Assembly: GCF_026810445.1 (NCBI RefSeq)
Contig: NZ_CP113949.1
Location: 248,001 to 312,000, forward strand
Origin: Pseudomonas sp. BSw22131
GTDB taxonomy: Bacteria; Pseudomonadota; Gammaproteobacteria; Pseudomonadales; Pseudomonadaceae
Length of the DNA: 64,000 nt
Direction of reading: 5' to 3'
A model generated the notes under the pieces. That model was not told where the DNA came from. It did no database searches and was given only the letters and a program-made list of their open reading frames with translations. A program made the translations under genes and the position numbers. This document shows, one piece after another, positions 43,943 through 53,779 of the stretch. How positions within the stretch are numbered: the first letter of the stretch is position 1; every line of letters begins with the position of its first letter.

Positions 43943-45186
43943 AGCGTGCTTACCTGATTGTGTTCGTGGCAATCATCATCGCCGCCTTCGTTGGGCTTGC
44001 CGTCTCTGAGCACGCAGGCTACGTACTCATCTCTTACGATCAGTTCCGTTATGAGTCGAGCCTATGGGCGCTGTTGGCGTTACTGGTGGTTGTGTGGTTG
44101 GTGATCTGGGTGATTCGTGCCGTGGTCGGTGTGCTGACGACTTCCGGGAAGGTGGTCAATCCTTGGTCAAATCGTAATCGAAGCCGTCGCGTGCAATCGT
44201 CAATCGAGCAGGGGCAGCTTGATCTGGCCGAGGGGCGCTGGGCCAGCGCTCAGCGGCATTTGCAGCGGGCTGCGGAAGCTGAGCGTCAGCCGCTGCTGTA
44301 CTACCTGGGTGCCGCTCGTGCTGCCAACGAGCAGGGCCTCTATGAAGAGAGCGACAGCCTGCTTGAACGTGCGCTTGAGCGTCAGCCGCAGGCCGAGCTG
44401 GCCATTGCACTCAATCATGCGCAGCTTCAGCTGGATCGTGGCGACACCGACGGAGCGCTCGCCGCCTTGCAGGCCATGCAAGAGCGTCACCCGCATAACG
44501 CGCAGGTGCTGCGGCAGCTACAGAGGGTTTATCGTCAGCGAGGTGAGTGGTCACAACTGATTCGTCTGATGCCCGAGTTGCGCAAGGACAAGGTCTTGCC
44601 TGCTCAAGAGCTCGCAGAGCTTGAGCGTCGCGCCTGGGGCGAAAACCTTTCGCTGGCAGCCTATCGTGATCAGGTCGATGAAACGGGCCTCACCGGCTTG
44701 CCAGCACTGGAAAACGCTTGGAAGCAGCTTACGTCTGCGCAGCGGCAGGAGCCTGCGTTGGTGCTGGCGTATGCCGAACAACTCCGCCGACTGGGCGCCG
44801 ATACGCAGGCAGAAGAAGTATTGCGCGCCGCCATGAAGCGCGACTACAACACCCATTTGGCGCGCCTGTATGGGCTGGTCCGTGGTGGCGATCCTTCCCG
44901 GCAGTTGCAGACAGCGGAAGGGTGGCTCAAGAATCATCCTGATGATCCAGGATTGTTGCTGACGCTGGGCCGGCTGTGTCTGCAAAGCAGTCTGTGGGGC
45001 AAGGCGCGCGATTATCTTGAGGCCAGTCTTCGCCTTCAGCGCAACCCGGAGGCGTGCGCCGAGCTGGCACGGTTGCTCGGGCAGTTGGGTGAGACAGAGC
45101 GCAGCAATCAACTTTTTCAGGAAGGATTGGGCTTGCTGGACGAACGTTTATTGGCCCGTCCGCTTCCGGCATTGAGTGGCGCCTGA
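43939..45186 (+). CDS. hemY: HemY, TPR-containing membrane protein
   Basis: 415 residues. Two N-terminal transmembrane helices (about 5-25, 40-64), then TPR repeats (LDLAEGRWASAQRHLQRAAE, EESDSLLERALERQPQAE, DPGLLLTLGRLCLQSSLWGKA). A scaffold protein of the inner membrane in proteobacterial heme synthesis; not the Gram-positive oxidase of the same name. Overlaps hemX by 4 nt. Confidence 0.93.
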   Translation: MKRAYLIVFVAIIIAAFVGLAVSEHAGYVLISYDQFRYESSLWALLALLVVVWLVIWVIRAVVGVLTTSGKVVNPWSNRNRSRRVQSSIEQGQLDLAEGRWASAQRHLQRAAEAERQPLLYYLGAARAANEQGLYEESDSLLERALERQPQAELAIALNHAQLQLDRGDTDGALAALQAMQERHPHNAQVLRQLQRVYRQRGEWSQLIRLMPELRKDKVLPAQELAELERRAWGENLSLAAYRDQVDETGLTGLPALENAWKQLTSAQRQEPALVLAYAEQLRRLGADTQAEEVLRAAMKRDYNTHLARLYGLVRGGDPSRQLQTAEGWLKNHPDDPGLLLTLGRLCLQSSLWGKARDYLEASLRLQRNPEACAELARLLGQLGETERSNQLFQEGLGLLDERLLARPLPALSGA

Positions 45187-45208
45187 GGTTCGAAAGTTAC
45201 GTCACTAA

Positions 45209-45236
45209 AAAGGCCCTACTTGAGGGCCTTTTTTCA
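45209..45236 (+). terminator. Rho-independent terminator of the hem operon
   Basis: AAGGCCCT-acttg-AGGGCCTT followed by TTTTCATTTT, 23 nt after the hemY stop. Confidence 0.9.
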
Positions 45237-45434
45237 TTTTATGGGTTGTGATGTAGGACGAATCGCTTATTCCATCTCATCTGCTGAATCGCCTTAGGCC
45301 TCCTAGTAAAAAGTCGACTGGAAGAGGTCCGTAAGTCCTTACTTAAACACAGAAATATCCTTGTCCCGCTGCCTTGAAAGCGATGCGTGCTTTCCTCTAC
45401 CGTAGCGGCCTTTGTACTTTGTCACGGATTTTCC

Positions 45435-45962
45435 ATGCACTTAGCTCGGCTGCGCATTGTGTTCCTTATGGCATTTGTTTCCTGTGCATTGTGCTTAGGG
45501 GCCGCGTTCTATTTTGATATGCGTCTCGGGCCGTCGCTGAGCCCATTTTGTCTGGTTCAACGAGGCCTCTACGTAGCCTACGGCGTGTTATGCCTGCTGG
45601 CCGTTGTGCACGCGCCGCGCATTTCGGGTTGGCGCGTTTATGCCGGCTTGATGCTGATCATCTCAATCTCTGGCGCTTTGATTGCCGGCCGCCAAGTGTT
45701 TCTGCAGGCCTTTGCGCCCGACGATATCGTGGCGTGCCAGGCCAATTTGCAATTCATGCTTGATACTCAGCCCTTTCTGAAAGTCCTTGGCATGGTGCTG
45801 AGCGGCAATATTGGATGCGCCGAAATCACTTGGTCATTTTTTGGCATCAGCATTCCCGAGTGGAGCCTGCTGGCCTTTACGGGCCTCGGCGTGTTCGCGC
45901 TACGGCATGTTTTTATCGGGCTGCGGTGGCTGGGAGCAACGGCGTCGGGTGCCGAGGATTAA
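45435..45962 (+). CDS. DsbB-like disulfide-bond protein
   Basis: 175 residues from the ATG at 45435 with four transmembrane helices in the DsbB layout. The second periplasmic loop has two cysteines, DDIVACQANLQFML and SGNIGCAEITWSFFGISIPEWSLL, as in DsbB. In the first loop, however, the usual C-x-x-C is S-P-F-C (LSPFCLVQRG): the first cysteine is replaced by serine. DsbB reoxidises DsbA with quinone; with this change the quinone-side pair is broken. In the position of dsbH of P. aeruginosa. Function uncertain. Confidence 0.75.
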   Translation: MHLARLRIVFLMAFVSCALCLGAAFYFDMRLGPSLSPFCLVQRGLYVAYGVLCLLAVVHAPRISGWRVYAGLMLIISISGALIAGRQVFLQAFAPDDIVACQANLQFMLDTQPFLKVLGMVLSGNIGCAEITWSFFGISIPEWSLLAFTGLGVFALRHVFIGLRWLGATASGAED

Positions 45963-46144
45963 ACACTTGTATGAACTTTATCTGCTGCGTACCTTGAAGG
46001 CCTAGTCATGCGGGCATAGTCTGGCCCGCACGCGTTATCGTAATGTCACTGCTGTCGACGTTTTTTGGATCCGGCTTTCTGATTTCAGGCCGCATCGTCA
46101 ATTCGATCAGAGGCAGCATGCCCCTGAAGGGAAGAGAGAACATC

Positions 46145-46621
46145 ATGCTGGAAAGTTGTCAGAATGCTCAGGAACGCTGGGGCGGGGTTCACAAGTTGAT
46201 TGATCGCTGGTTACAGGATCGCAACGAGCTGATCCGGTCTTACGATGCACTGGGGGATACACCGGAAGCATTGGCCGCCGACCGAAAGGGGCTACAGACT
46301 TTTTGCGAGCTGTTGGTCGATTACGTATCTGCAGGGCACTTTGAGGTCTACGAGCAACTGAATAGAGAGGCCAGGGCGTTCAACGACGAGCGCGGTCTTG
46401 AGCTTGCTGACACCATCTATCCACGTTTGAACGTCATCACCAAAACTGCTCTTGCCTTTAATGACAGGTGTGACAAAGGTGACTGCTCGGATTGTTCGGC
46501 AGTGGCTGTAGAGTTCAACACGCTGGGCGGTCTGCTGCATGAGCGCTTCGAGCTGGAAGATTGCTTGATCGAAGTGCTGCACAACGCTCACAAAGAACAG
46601 GACGCCGCTGTTCAGGCGTGA
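46145..46621 (+). CDS. algQ: anti-sigma-70 factor AlgQ (Rsd)
   Basis: 158 residues from the ATG at 46145. The Rsd/AlgQ family is marked by [20 protein letters not shown], the conserved His-containing helix, and [19 protein letters not shown]. It binds sigma 70 and frees core polymerase for alternative sigma factors, favouring alginate and siderophore genes. The frame extends upstream to 46043 without support. Confidence 0.95.
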   Translation: MLESCQNAQERWGGVHKLIDRWLQDRNELIRSYDALGDTPEALAADRKGLQTFCELLVDYVSAGHFEVYEQLNREARAFNDERGLELADTIYPRLNVITKTALAFNDRCDKGDCSDCSAVAVEFNTLGGLLHERFELEDCLIEVLHNAHKEQDAAVQA

Positions 46622-46646
46622 TGAATCGAGCGTATTTTGCGACATG

Positions 46647-46680
46647 AAAAAGGGGTGCACATTGTGCACCCCTTTTTATT
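46647..46680. terminator. bidirectional terminator
   Basis: AAAAAGGGGTGCAC / GTGCACCCCTTTTT, a 14-bp stem with a 3-nt loop between the convergent algQ and FKBP genes; the A run and the T run serve both directions. Confidence 0.9.
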
Positions 46681-46702
46681 GGCCCCAACGTTGCCGGCGC
46701 CG

Positions 46703-47377
46703 TTACTGAGAGACCGAAATCAGCTCGATGTCGAATACGAGCGGTGTGTAGGGATCGATCAGGTCGCCCGCACCCTCAGCCCCATAGGCTTGTGCTGAAG
46801 GAATTACCAAATGCCACTTGGCGCCAACCGGCATTTCCTGGAGCGCGGTTGTCCAGCCGGCGATCACGCTGTCGAGGCGAAACCATTGAGGTGCGGCGCT
46901 TTGGTCAAAGATCGTACCGTCAGGCAATCGGCCAACGTATTTGACCTGCGCGCGACCATTGATGTCGGGCTTGGGGCCTGAGCCCGGCGTCAGCTCTGTG
47001 ACGAGAATCCCGTCCGCGATTACGCGCACGCCGGGCTTGGCCTTTTCGATGTCCATGAAGCGCCGTTCCTCTTTCAGCGCAGCTTCGGTTTGAGGCTCTG
47101 GCTGTCCGGAGGTCTCCGCCTGGGCAACGGCTGCATCGTGATCGCTGAGAATTTGCTCGATGCGTTCCTGTTTGATCGCCAGCGGTTTGTTCTGATACGC
47201 CTGCTGCAACCCGTCAATCAACGCTTGCAGTTGAAGACCCGGCGCCTCCTGGCGCAGCCGCTCGCCCAGACTCGCCCCCAGGCTGTACGCCAGATCGTGG
47301 GCGTTGTCGGAGGGAGCATCTGCGGCGTGTGCGAGGGGTAGCAAGAGGAACAACGACGTTAACAGGTAGCGCGACAT
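46703..47377 (-). CDS. FKBP-type peptidyl-prolyl isomerase, exported
   Basis: 224 residues from the ATG at 47377. A signal peptide (LLTSLFLLLPLAHAADA), a helical FkpA-like dimerisation region (residues about 25-105, LAYSLGASLGERL), then the FKBP domain (VKYVGRLPDGTIFDQS ... VIAGWTTALQEMPVGAKWHLVIP). It folds proline-containing proteins in the periplasm. Homologue of the gene next to algQ in P. aeruginosa. Confidence 0.93.
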   Translation of the reverse strand: MSRYLLTSLFLLLPLAHAADAPSDNAHDLAYSLGASLGERLRQEAPGLQLQALIDGLQQAYQNKPLAIKQERIEQILSDHDAAVAQAETSGQPEPQTEAALKEERRFMDIEKAKPGVRVIADGILVTELTPGSGPKPDINGRAQVKYVGRLPDGTIFDQSAAPQWFRLDSVIAGWTTALQEMPVGAKWHLVIPSAQAYGAEGAGDLIDPYTPLVFDIELISVSQ

Positions 47378-47556
47378 GAATGCTCTCCGGCCTAGGAAGT
47401 GGGGATTATGCCAGCGCGGCGTCTTTAATGTGATGGGGATGTGGGTGATTTTGCGCGTCTCGCAACAGAGCAGGGTTTGTAGTGTCAAGATGCCCTAGCG
47501 GCAGTGCGGGCAGAGGTCTATTATGAGCCGCATTCAAATCAGCCAGGAGGTAAGTC

Positions 47557-48543
47557 ATGTCGGCCAAAAAGAAGCCAGTAAATACCCCGTTGCATTTGCT
47601 CCAACAGCTCTCCAGTAGCTTGCTCGAACACTTGGAAAATGCGTGCACCCAAGCGCTGGCTGATGCTGAAAAACTGCTCGCCAAGCTCGAAAAGCAGCGT
47701 GGCAAGGCGCAGGAAAAGCTGCACAAATCGCGCACCAAGCTTCAGGACGCGGCCACTGCCGGAAAGGCCAAGGCGCAGTCCAAGGCAAAAGAGGGCGTCG
47801 CAGCACTTGAATCACTGCTTGATGCTCTGAAAGACCGTCAGACTGAAACCCGTGCATACATTCTCGAGCTTAAGCACGATGCCCAGGAAAGCCTGAAGCT
47901 GGCACAGGGCGTGGGCCATGTGAAAGAGGCCGTGGGTAAGGTGCTGAGTGACCGCGCTGCAAAACCTGGCCCTGCCAAGCACGGCGCCAAGTCTGCTCCC
48001 AAGCCGCCTGCTCCTGGTAAAGCCAAACCACCTGCTAAATCGCCTGTTAAGCCAATTTCAAAAACCGGTGCAGCAACTCCTCCGGCAAAACCGGCTGCCA
48101 AGCCCTTGGCCAAACCCGCTGCTGCCAAAGCGCCGGTGACCAAAGCTGCTAGCAAGCCAGCGGCTAAACCTGCTGCCAAATCATCCGCGGCTGCAAAATC
48201 CTCAGCGACGGCTGTGACTGCCAAGGCACCGGCTAAAGCCGCCTCGGCCACCAAGCCCGCAGCCGCCAAGCCTGCCGTGAAAGCGCCGGCTGCCAGCGCT
48301 GCTGCGAAGTCCGCGGTCAAAGCGCCCGCTAAAGCTGCGGCCAAACCCGCTGCGAAAACTGCGGCAGCCAAATCTGCCAGTGCCAAGCCTGCGGCACGCA
48401 AAGCTGCTGCGAAGCCAGCTGTAGCCAAGGCAACCCCTGCTGCTGCCAAGCCGGCTGCGGCGAATGCTTCGTCGCCAACGCCTGCTGCGTCACCCGCTCC
48501 GGCCGCGCCTGCAACCGGTTCTACATCGGGCAACGCTTCCTGA
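47557..48543 (+). CDS. algP: histone-H1-like regulator AlgP
   Basis: 328 residues. The N-terminus (1-130) is a coiled-coil region (LLQQLSSSLLEHLENACTQ, KLEKQRGKAQEKLHKSR); the C-terminal 190 residues are a low-complexity tail of K/A/P repeats (KPAAK, KAPAK), histone H1-like. AlgP (AlgR3) binds DNA and affects alginate expression. The repeats on the DNA level are prone to length change between strains. Confidence 0.95.
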   Translation: MSAKKKPVNTPLHLLQQLSSSLLEHLENACTQALADAEKLLAKLEKQRGKAQEKLHKSRTKLQDAATAGKAKAQSKAKEGVAALESLLDALKDRQTETRAYILELKHDAQESLKLAQGVGHVKEAVGKVLSDRAAKPGPAKHGAKSAPKPPAPGKAKPPAKSPVKPISKTGAATPPAKPAAKPLAKPAAAKAPVTKAASKPAAKPAAKSSAAAKSSATAVTAKAPAKAASATKPAAAKPAVKAPAASAAAKSAVKAPAKAAAKPAAKTAAAKSASAKPAARKAAAKPAVAKATPAAAKPAAANASSPTPAASPAPAAPATGSTSGNAS

Positions 48544-48544
48544 T

Positions 48545-49018
48545 TTAGAGGGAATCCGCCACGACGCGCAGCACGTGCAGCGCGTCATGGTTGTTAGCGA
48601 TGGCCGCATCGCCCGCAACCGCGCTCAGCCAGGCGCCTGCTCCCTGCGGGAGCTGCCTCGGCCAATCCTGGGCGAGGCCTTGCAGTCGTGACAGCAGTAT
48701 CCGTTCAGCGTCTAGCTCAAGTGCTTTCACGCGCTCTCGTAACAGTCCCCATTCTGCGTCACCGACGGACTCCGCCTTCCAGCGTGTGCGCAATGCCCTC
48801 AGCGGCTGTACGACCTGATTGTCCCAAGGCGTCGCCAATTGTCCGATTTCCAGCACTCGCTGATCGTCCAACGCCACGCCTCTTCGTGCCAGCCACACCC
48901 CGCATAACACCGCACACACGTTAGCCCCACTGGCTTGAAGCGCCAGGCAAGCTTGCTCGACCCCCTGCCTTGCGTAGAAATCCTGGGTGAAACTCCAAAG
49001 GTCTGAGGGCATAGTCAT
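48545..49018 (-). CDS. TIGR02444 family protein
   Basis: 157 residues. Begins SDLWSFTQDFYARQGVEQACLALQASGANVCAVLCGVWLARRGVALDD, the pattern of the TIGR02444 family found beside algP in Pseudomonas. Mostly helical; function unknown. Convergent with algP and divergent from the ABC-F gene, 40 nt away. Confidence 0.9.
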   Translation of the reverse strand: MTMPSDLWSFTQDFYARQGVEQACLALQASGANVCAVLCGVWLARRGVALDDQRVLEIGQLATPWDNQVVQPLRALRTRWKAESVGDAEWGLLRERVKALELDAERILLSRLQGLAQDWPRQLPQGAGAWLSAVAGDAAIANNHDALHVLRVVADSL

Positions 49019-49058
49019 CTACCTGTTCTGGACGAAGCTGGTAGACTCCGCCGCCATT

Positions 49059-50969
49059 ATGATCCGAATCCAAAGCCTTACCTTACAGCGTGGTCCGCAA
49101 CGTCTGCTAGAAGACGCCGAGCTGACCCTGCACGCCGGCCAGAAAGCCGGCCTGATCGGTGCCAATGGCGCCGGTAAATCCAGCCTGTTCGCGTTGCTTC
49201 TGGGTGAGCTGACCCCGGATTCAGGCGACTGTCTGCTACCCGCCGACTGGCGCATCGCGCACATGCGTCAGGAGATCGACACCCTCGATCGCCAGGCGGT
49301 GGAATACGTGCTCGACGGTGATATCCGGTTGCGGCAGGTCCAGCGTGACCTCGCGTTGGCGGAAGCGAGTCAGGATGGCGCTGCTCAGGCACGCATGCAC
49401 TCGGAGCTGGACAGCGCCGATGGCTACACCGCAGATGCCCGCGCCCGCAAATTGCTCGCAGGGTTGGGCTTCACCAACGAGCAAATGGAACGCCCTGTCA
49501 GCGATTTCTCCGGTGGATGGCGGATGCGTCTGAATCTGGCGCAGGCTTTGATGTGTCCGTCCGACCTGTTGATGCTCGACGAACCGACCAACCACTTGGA
49601 CCTCGACGCCATCCTCTGGCTCGAAGACTGGTTGAAGAGTTACCCCGGCACCCTGCTGCTGATCTCCCACGACCGTGATTTTCTCGATGCCGTGGTCGAT
49701 CACGTTGCGCATGTCGAGCAAAAGAAAATCACCCTCTACCGTGGTGGCTACAGCGCCTTTGAGCGTGCCCGGGCCGAGCGTCTGGCGCAGCAACAACAGG
49801 CTTACGACAAGCAGCAGGCGCAGCGCGCGCACATGGAGAAATTCATTGCGCGCTTCAAGGCCCAGGCCACCAAGGCCAAGCAGGCGCAGAGCCGGATCAA
49901 GGCTCTTGAGCGCATGGAGGAGTTGTCAGCGGCGCATGTTGATTCGCCTTTCGACTTTACCTTCCGCGAATCCAGCAAAATCTCCAGCCCCCTGCTGGAT
50001 TTGTCTGACGCTCGCCTCGGTTACGGCGATGTCACGATCCTGCAGAAGGTCAAGCTGCAACTGACGCCGGGCGCGCGTATTGGATTGCTCGGGCCCAATG
50101 GCGCAGGCAAATCGACCCTTATCAAAAACCTCGCGGGGGAGCTTGAGCCCCTGAGCGGGCGCATGGTGCGTGGCGAGAATACCGTGGTCGGTTATTTCGC
50201 CCAGCACCAGTTGGATTCGCTCGACTCCAAGGCCAGCCCATTGCTGCATCTGCAGCGCATTGCGCCAACCGAGCGCGAGCAAGCCCTGCGTGACTTCCTC
50301 GGTGGTTTCGATTTCCGTGGTGCGCGTCTGGACGAGCCGGTGCTGAATTTCTCTGGCGGCGAGAAGGCGCGTCTGGCCCTTGCGCTGATTGCCTGGGACA
50401 AGCCCAACCTTTTGCTGCTCGACGAACCCACCAACCACCTTGATCTCGAAATGCGCCTGGCGTTGACCATGGCGTTGCAGGAGTTCAGCGGCGCTGTATT
50501 GGTGGTTTCTCACGATCGTCACCTGCTCAAGAGCACCACTGACGACTTCCTGCTGGTGGCCGATGGCGTGGTGCAGGCGTTCGACGGTGACCTCGACGAC
50601 TATGCGCGCTGGCTTGTGGATTATCGCTTGCGCAATGCGCCGGTCAGCAACACGCCGGTCAATGTCGACAAGACTGACAAGAAAGCCCAGCGTCAGCAGG
50701 CGGCTGCGTTGCGTCAGCAATTGGCCCCACACAAGCGTGAAGCCGACAAGCTGGAAAAAGACCTGGGAACACTGCACGAGAAGCTTGCGAAGATCGAGAC
50801 TGCACTCGGCGACAGCGCTATTTATGAGGCTGCCAACAAAGACAAGCTGCGCGATACGCTAGCTGAGCAAGCCAAGCTGAAAGTCCGAGAAGGCGAGCTG
50901 GAAGAGGCCTGGATGAGTGCGCTGGAACTGCTTGAGTCGATGCAGGCCGAGCTGGAAGCGTTGTCCTGA
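49059..50969 (+). CDS. ABC-F ATPase (YheS-like)
   Basis: 636 residues from the ATG at 49059. Two ABC domains: Walker A GANGAGKSSLF and GPNGAGKSTLI, signatures FSGGWRMRLNLA and FSGGEKARLALA, Walker B LLMLDEPTNHLDL and LLLLDEPTNHLDL, with the P-site tRNA linker rich in Q/K (QQQAYDKQQAQRAHMEKFI) and a C-terminal coiled coil. ABC-F proteins act on ribosomes, not transport. Confidence 0.95.
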   Translation: MIRIQSLTLQRGPQRLLEDAELTLHAGQKAGLIGANGAGKSSLFALLLGELTPDSGDCLLPADWRIAHMRQEIDTLDRQAVEYVLDGDIRLRQVQRDLALAEASQDGAAQARMHSELDSADGYTADARARKLLAGLGFTNEQMERPVSDFSGGWRMRLNLAQALMCPSDLLMLDEPTNHLDLDAILWLEDWLKSYPGTLLLISHDRDFLDAVVDHVAHVEQKKITLYRGGYSAFERARAERLAQQQQAYDKQQAQRAHMEKFIARFKAQATKAKQAQSRIKALERMEELSAAHVDSPFDFTFRESSKISSPLLDLSDARLGYGDVTILQKVKLQLTPGARIGLLGPNGAGKSTLIKNLAGELEPLSGRMVRGENTVVGYFAQHQLDSLDSKASPLLHLQRIAPTEREQALRDFLGGFDFRGARLDEPVLNFSGGEKARLALALIAWDKPNLLLLDEPTNHLDLEMRLALTMALQEFSGAVLVVSHDRHLLKSTTDDFLLVADGVVQAFDGDLDDYARWLVDYRLRNAPVSNTPVNVDKTDKKAQRQQAAALRQQLAPHKREADKLEKDLGTLHEKLAKIETALGDSAIYEAANKDKLRDTLAEQAKLKVREGELEEAWMSALELLESMQAELEALS

Positions 50970-51087
50970 CGGAGTCGTGAGCGGGACACAGTTCCCGCAC
51001 AACTCACCGTAACAGTTGGAAAACATTGGTTTTCAGGCATCGAAAATACTAGGTTGAAAAACCTGTTTTTTCCGCATGAGGTGTGTG

Positions 51088-51714
51088 ATGTCGCTCGATA
51101 CGTGGCTGGCCTTTTTCGCGGCTTGCTGGATCATCAGTATTTCTCCTGGCGCTGGCGCCATCGCCTCAATGTCGAGTGGCCTTCAATACGGCTTCTGGCG
51201 CGGTTACTGGAACGCCATCGGCTTGCAGCTCGCGCTCATCGTGCAGATCGCCGTCGTGGCTGCCGGGCTCGGTGCCGTACTGGCGACTTCGGCGTTGGCG
51301 TTCACCCTTATCAAATGGTTCGGCGTGGCGTACCTGATTTACCTCGGCATCAAGCAATGGCGTGCCCTCCCGGCCGACCTGGCCGACGACGCCAGCGTCC
51401 GCCCGGTTGGCAAACCATTGACGCTGATGGCGCGGGGGTTTCTGGTCAACATCAGCAACCCTAAGGCGCTGGTGTTCATGCTCGCGATCCTGCCGCAGTT
51501 CATCGACATCCACCTGCCACTGGTGCCGCAGTACGCGATCATCATGGCGACCATGGTGACTGTCGATTTGATCGTGATGGCTGGCTACACAGGGCTTGCG
51601 TCCAAAGTGTTGCGCATGCTGAAAACCCCCAAACAACAGCGGCGTATGAACCGCACGTTCGCCGGTTTGTTCGTCAGCGCTGCGGCGTTTCTGGCGACTC
51701 TGCACCGCGCCTGA
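51088..51714 (+). CDS. LysE-family amino-acid exporter
   Basis: 208 residues from the ATG at 51088 (the ATG at 51076 leaves GAGGTG inside the gene). The LysE/RhtB signature SISPGAGAIASMSSGLQYGFWRG, six hydrophobic segments and ISNPKALVFMLAILPQF are present. It exports amino acids such as homoserine lactone, threonine or lysine; substrate unknown. Monocistronic. Confidence 0.93.
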   Translation: MSLDTWLAFFAACWIISISPGAGAIASMSSGLQYGFWRGYWNAIGLQLALIVQIAVVAAGLGAVLATSALAFTLIKWFGVAYLIYLGIKQWRALPADLADDASVRPVGKPLTLMARGFLVNISNPKALVFMLAILPQFIDIHLPLVPQYAIIMATMVTVDLIVMAGYTGLASKVLRMLKTPKQQRRMNRTFAGLFVSAAAFLATLHRA

Positions 51715-51842
51715 TCCAGGATTGCGTCGCCGCCAGCCGGTGGACGCAAAGCCTAAAATTCTTAAATTGATCTCGGCACTTGAGTGCGCCGCGCTGTGCG
51801 TGAACAATGGCAATCCCTCGCATTCCTATTTGAGATTCGCTC

Positions 51843-53738
51843 ATGTTCTCCGCGTTCAGGCTTCTGCGCTGCGTTGGTCTTTTCCTGTTGGCGTCGTGCA
51901 GCTTTGCCGTGCTGGCGGACCCTGTTGACGGTGCGGCTCAGGCGCTGCACTTGCTTGATTACGTGGGGGCCGATTACCCCGCGACGGTGTTGGACGGCAA
52001 AGTGGTCGACGCGTCTGAGTACCAGGAGCAGCTTGAGTTTCTGGCCCGCTTGCAGGGGTTGATCGTCGCGTTGCCGGCCCGGCCTGAGCGCACCGAGCTT
52101 GAGCGCGCCGTGGCCGATCTGCGCAAATCGGTTGATCAGCACGCTGATGGTGGGGTGGTTGCACGTCAGGCCCGTCAGTTGGGCGCGCGATTGGCGGTCA
52201 CGTACGAAATCAGCCAGGCGCCCATCATCACGCCTGACCCTGCGCGCGGCGCCCCGCTGTTTGCCCAGCATTGTGCGGTCTGCCACGGCGATGCTGGCGC
52301 AGGGGACGGCCCTGCCGGCATTGGCCTGACGCCTCCACCTTCAAACCTGCGCGACGCCGCACGCCTTGATCGCCTCAGCCTTTATGACCTCTACAACACG
52401 CTGGGGCTGGGGATTGAAGGCACGGACATGCCTTCGTTCGCCGATCAGCTCGATGACCGCCAGCGCTGGGACGTTGCCACTTACATCGCAGGCTTCAGCG
52501 CCGATTCAGCGGCCGCGCAGGGCAAAACCTTCAATCTCGCGGATCTGGCACGCCAGACACCTGCTGAAGTCAGTGCAACTGACGGTCCTCAAGTGGCTGC
52601 GACCTTCCGCGCTCAACGTGCACATCCTCCTCAGGTCCAGCGCGGACCGGCGCAATTGCTGGACTACACCGCCAGCACGCTGGACAAGAGTCTTGCGGCC
52701 TATAAGGCGGGCGACCGGGAACAGGCGTATGACCTGTCGGTGGCGGCGTATCTGGAAGGGTTCGAGCTGGTCGAAAGCTCGCTGGATAACGTAGACGCCA
52801 ACGTGCGCAAAGACACCGAAAAGGCGCTGATGGCGTATCGGCAATCGCTGCAAGACGGGTTGTCGGTGCCGCAGGCTGCGCAAAAGCTGGAAGCGGCGAA
52901 GGCCAAGCTCAAAGCGTCCGCTGGTTTGCTGGGCGGCGACAATTTGAGCACTTCGTTGAGCTTCATCTCCGGGCTGTTGATTCTCTTGCGTGAGGGGCTG
53001 GAAGCGATTTTGGTGCTGGCCGCGATTCTGGCGTTCCTGCGTAACACCGGGCAGGAATCGGCAGTGCGTAGCGTCAATATCGGTTGGGGGCTGGCGCTGT
53101 TGGCTGGTTTGGGGACGTGGGCGTTGGCGGCGTACGTGATCGACGTCAGCGGTGCGCAGCGTGAGTTGCTTGAGGGCGCAACCGCGCTGTTTGCCAGCGT
53201 GATGGTGTTGTGGCTTGGCGTCTGGATGCATGACCGCCGCCATGCCGCTGCCTGGCAGGACTACATCAAAAGTAGTCTGGTGGGCGGTGGAGGGCGTTTC
53301 GGATTTGCGATTCTGGCGTTTTTCTCGGTCTACCGAGAGCTGTTCGAGGTGATCCTGTTTTACGAAACCCTTTGGCTGCAAGCCGGCCCGGCAGGTCATA
53401 ACGCCGTACTTGCGGGTGGCGCCACAGCCCTGGTGCTGTTGGTGGGTCTGGCGTGGATCATTCTGCGCGGGTCCGCGAAGCTGCCGCTGACGTTATTTTT
53501 CAGCATCAACGCGGCATTACTCTGTGCGCTGTCAGTGGTATTTGCCGGGCACGGCGTCAAGGCTCTGCAGGAAGCGGGCATTTTCGGTACGCGTCCAGTG
53601 CCATTCATTGAATTCGACTGGCTGGGTATTCACGCCGATGCGTACTCGCTGAGCGCACAAGCCATCGCGATTCTGGCGATTACTGTGCTGTATGGCCGTA
53701 GCTGGCTGACGGAAAAGCGGCGGGCTGAGGCGGCATAG
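51843..53738 (+). CDS. cytochrome c - FTR1 iron permease fusion
   Basis: 631 residues. A signal peptide is followed by a cytochrome c domain with CAVCHG (heme) at about residue 139, then a FTR1/EfeU-like permease with seven membrane helices; LREGLEAILVLA and SVYRELFEVILFYETL carry the REGLE/RExxE iron-binding motifs of Ftr1. It is thought to couple iron oxidation with uptake in the inner membrane. No efeO/efeB genes are adjacent. Confidence 0.92.
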   Translation: MFSAFRLLRCVGLFLLASCSFAVLADPVDGAAQALHLLDYVGADYPATVLDGKVVDASEYQEQLEFLARLQGLIVALPARPERTELERAVADLRKSVDQHADGGVVARQARQLGARLAVTYEISQAPIITPDPARGAPLFAQHCAVCHGDAGAGDGPAGIGLTPPPSNLRDAARLDRLSLYDLYNTLGLGIEGTDMPSFADQLDDRQRWDVATYIAGFSADSAAAQGKTFNLADLARQTPAEVSATDGPQVAATFRAQRAHPPQVQRGPAQLLDYTASTLDKSLAAYKAGDREQAYDLSVAAYLEGFELVESSLDNVDANVRKDTEKALMAYRQSLQDGLSVPQAAQKLEAAKAKLKASAGLLGGDNLSTSLSFISGLLILLREGLEAILVLAAILAFLRNTGQESAVRSVNIGWGLALLAGLGTWALAAYVIDVSGAQRELLEGATALFASVMVLWLGVWMHDRRHAAAWQDYIKSSLVGGGGRFGFAILAFFSVYRELFEVILFYETLWLQAGPAGHNAVLAGGATALVLLVGLAWIILRGSAKLPLTLFFSINAALLCALSVVFAGHGVKALQEAGIFGTRPVPFIEFDWLGIHADAYSLSAQAIAILAITVLYGRSWLTEKRRAEAA

Positions 53739-53779
53739 CCTAGAAGATGCTTCGTCTTACAGCCGCAGTGCTTTCGCGA

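Noticed and set aside
48000..48480. Possible CRISPR-like repeats
   Set aside because: These are codon repeats of the AlgP tail; no spaced, constant-length repeats.
47838..48533. Ala-rich frame opposite algP
   Set aside because: Mirror of the K/A/P repeat tract.
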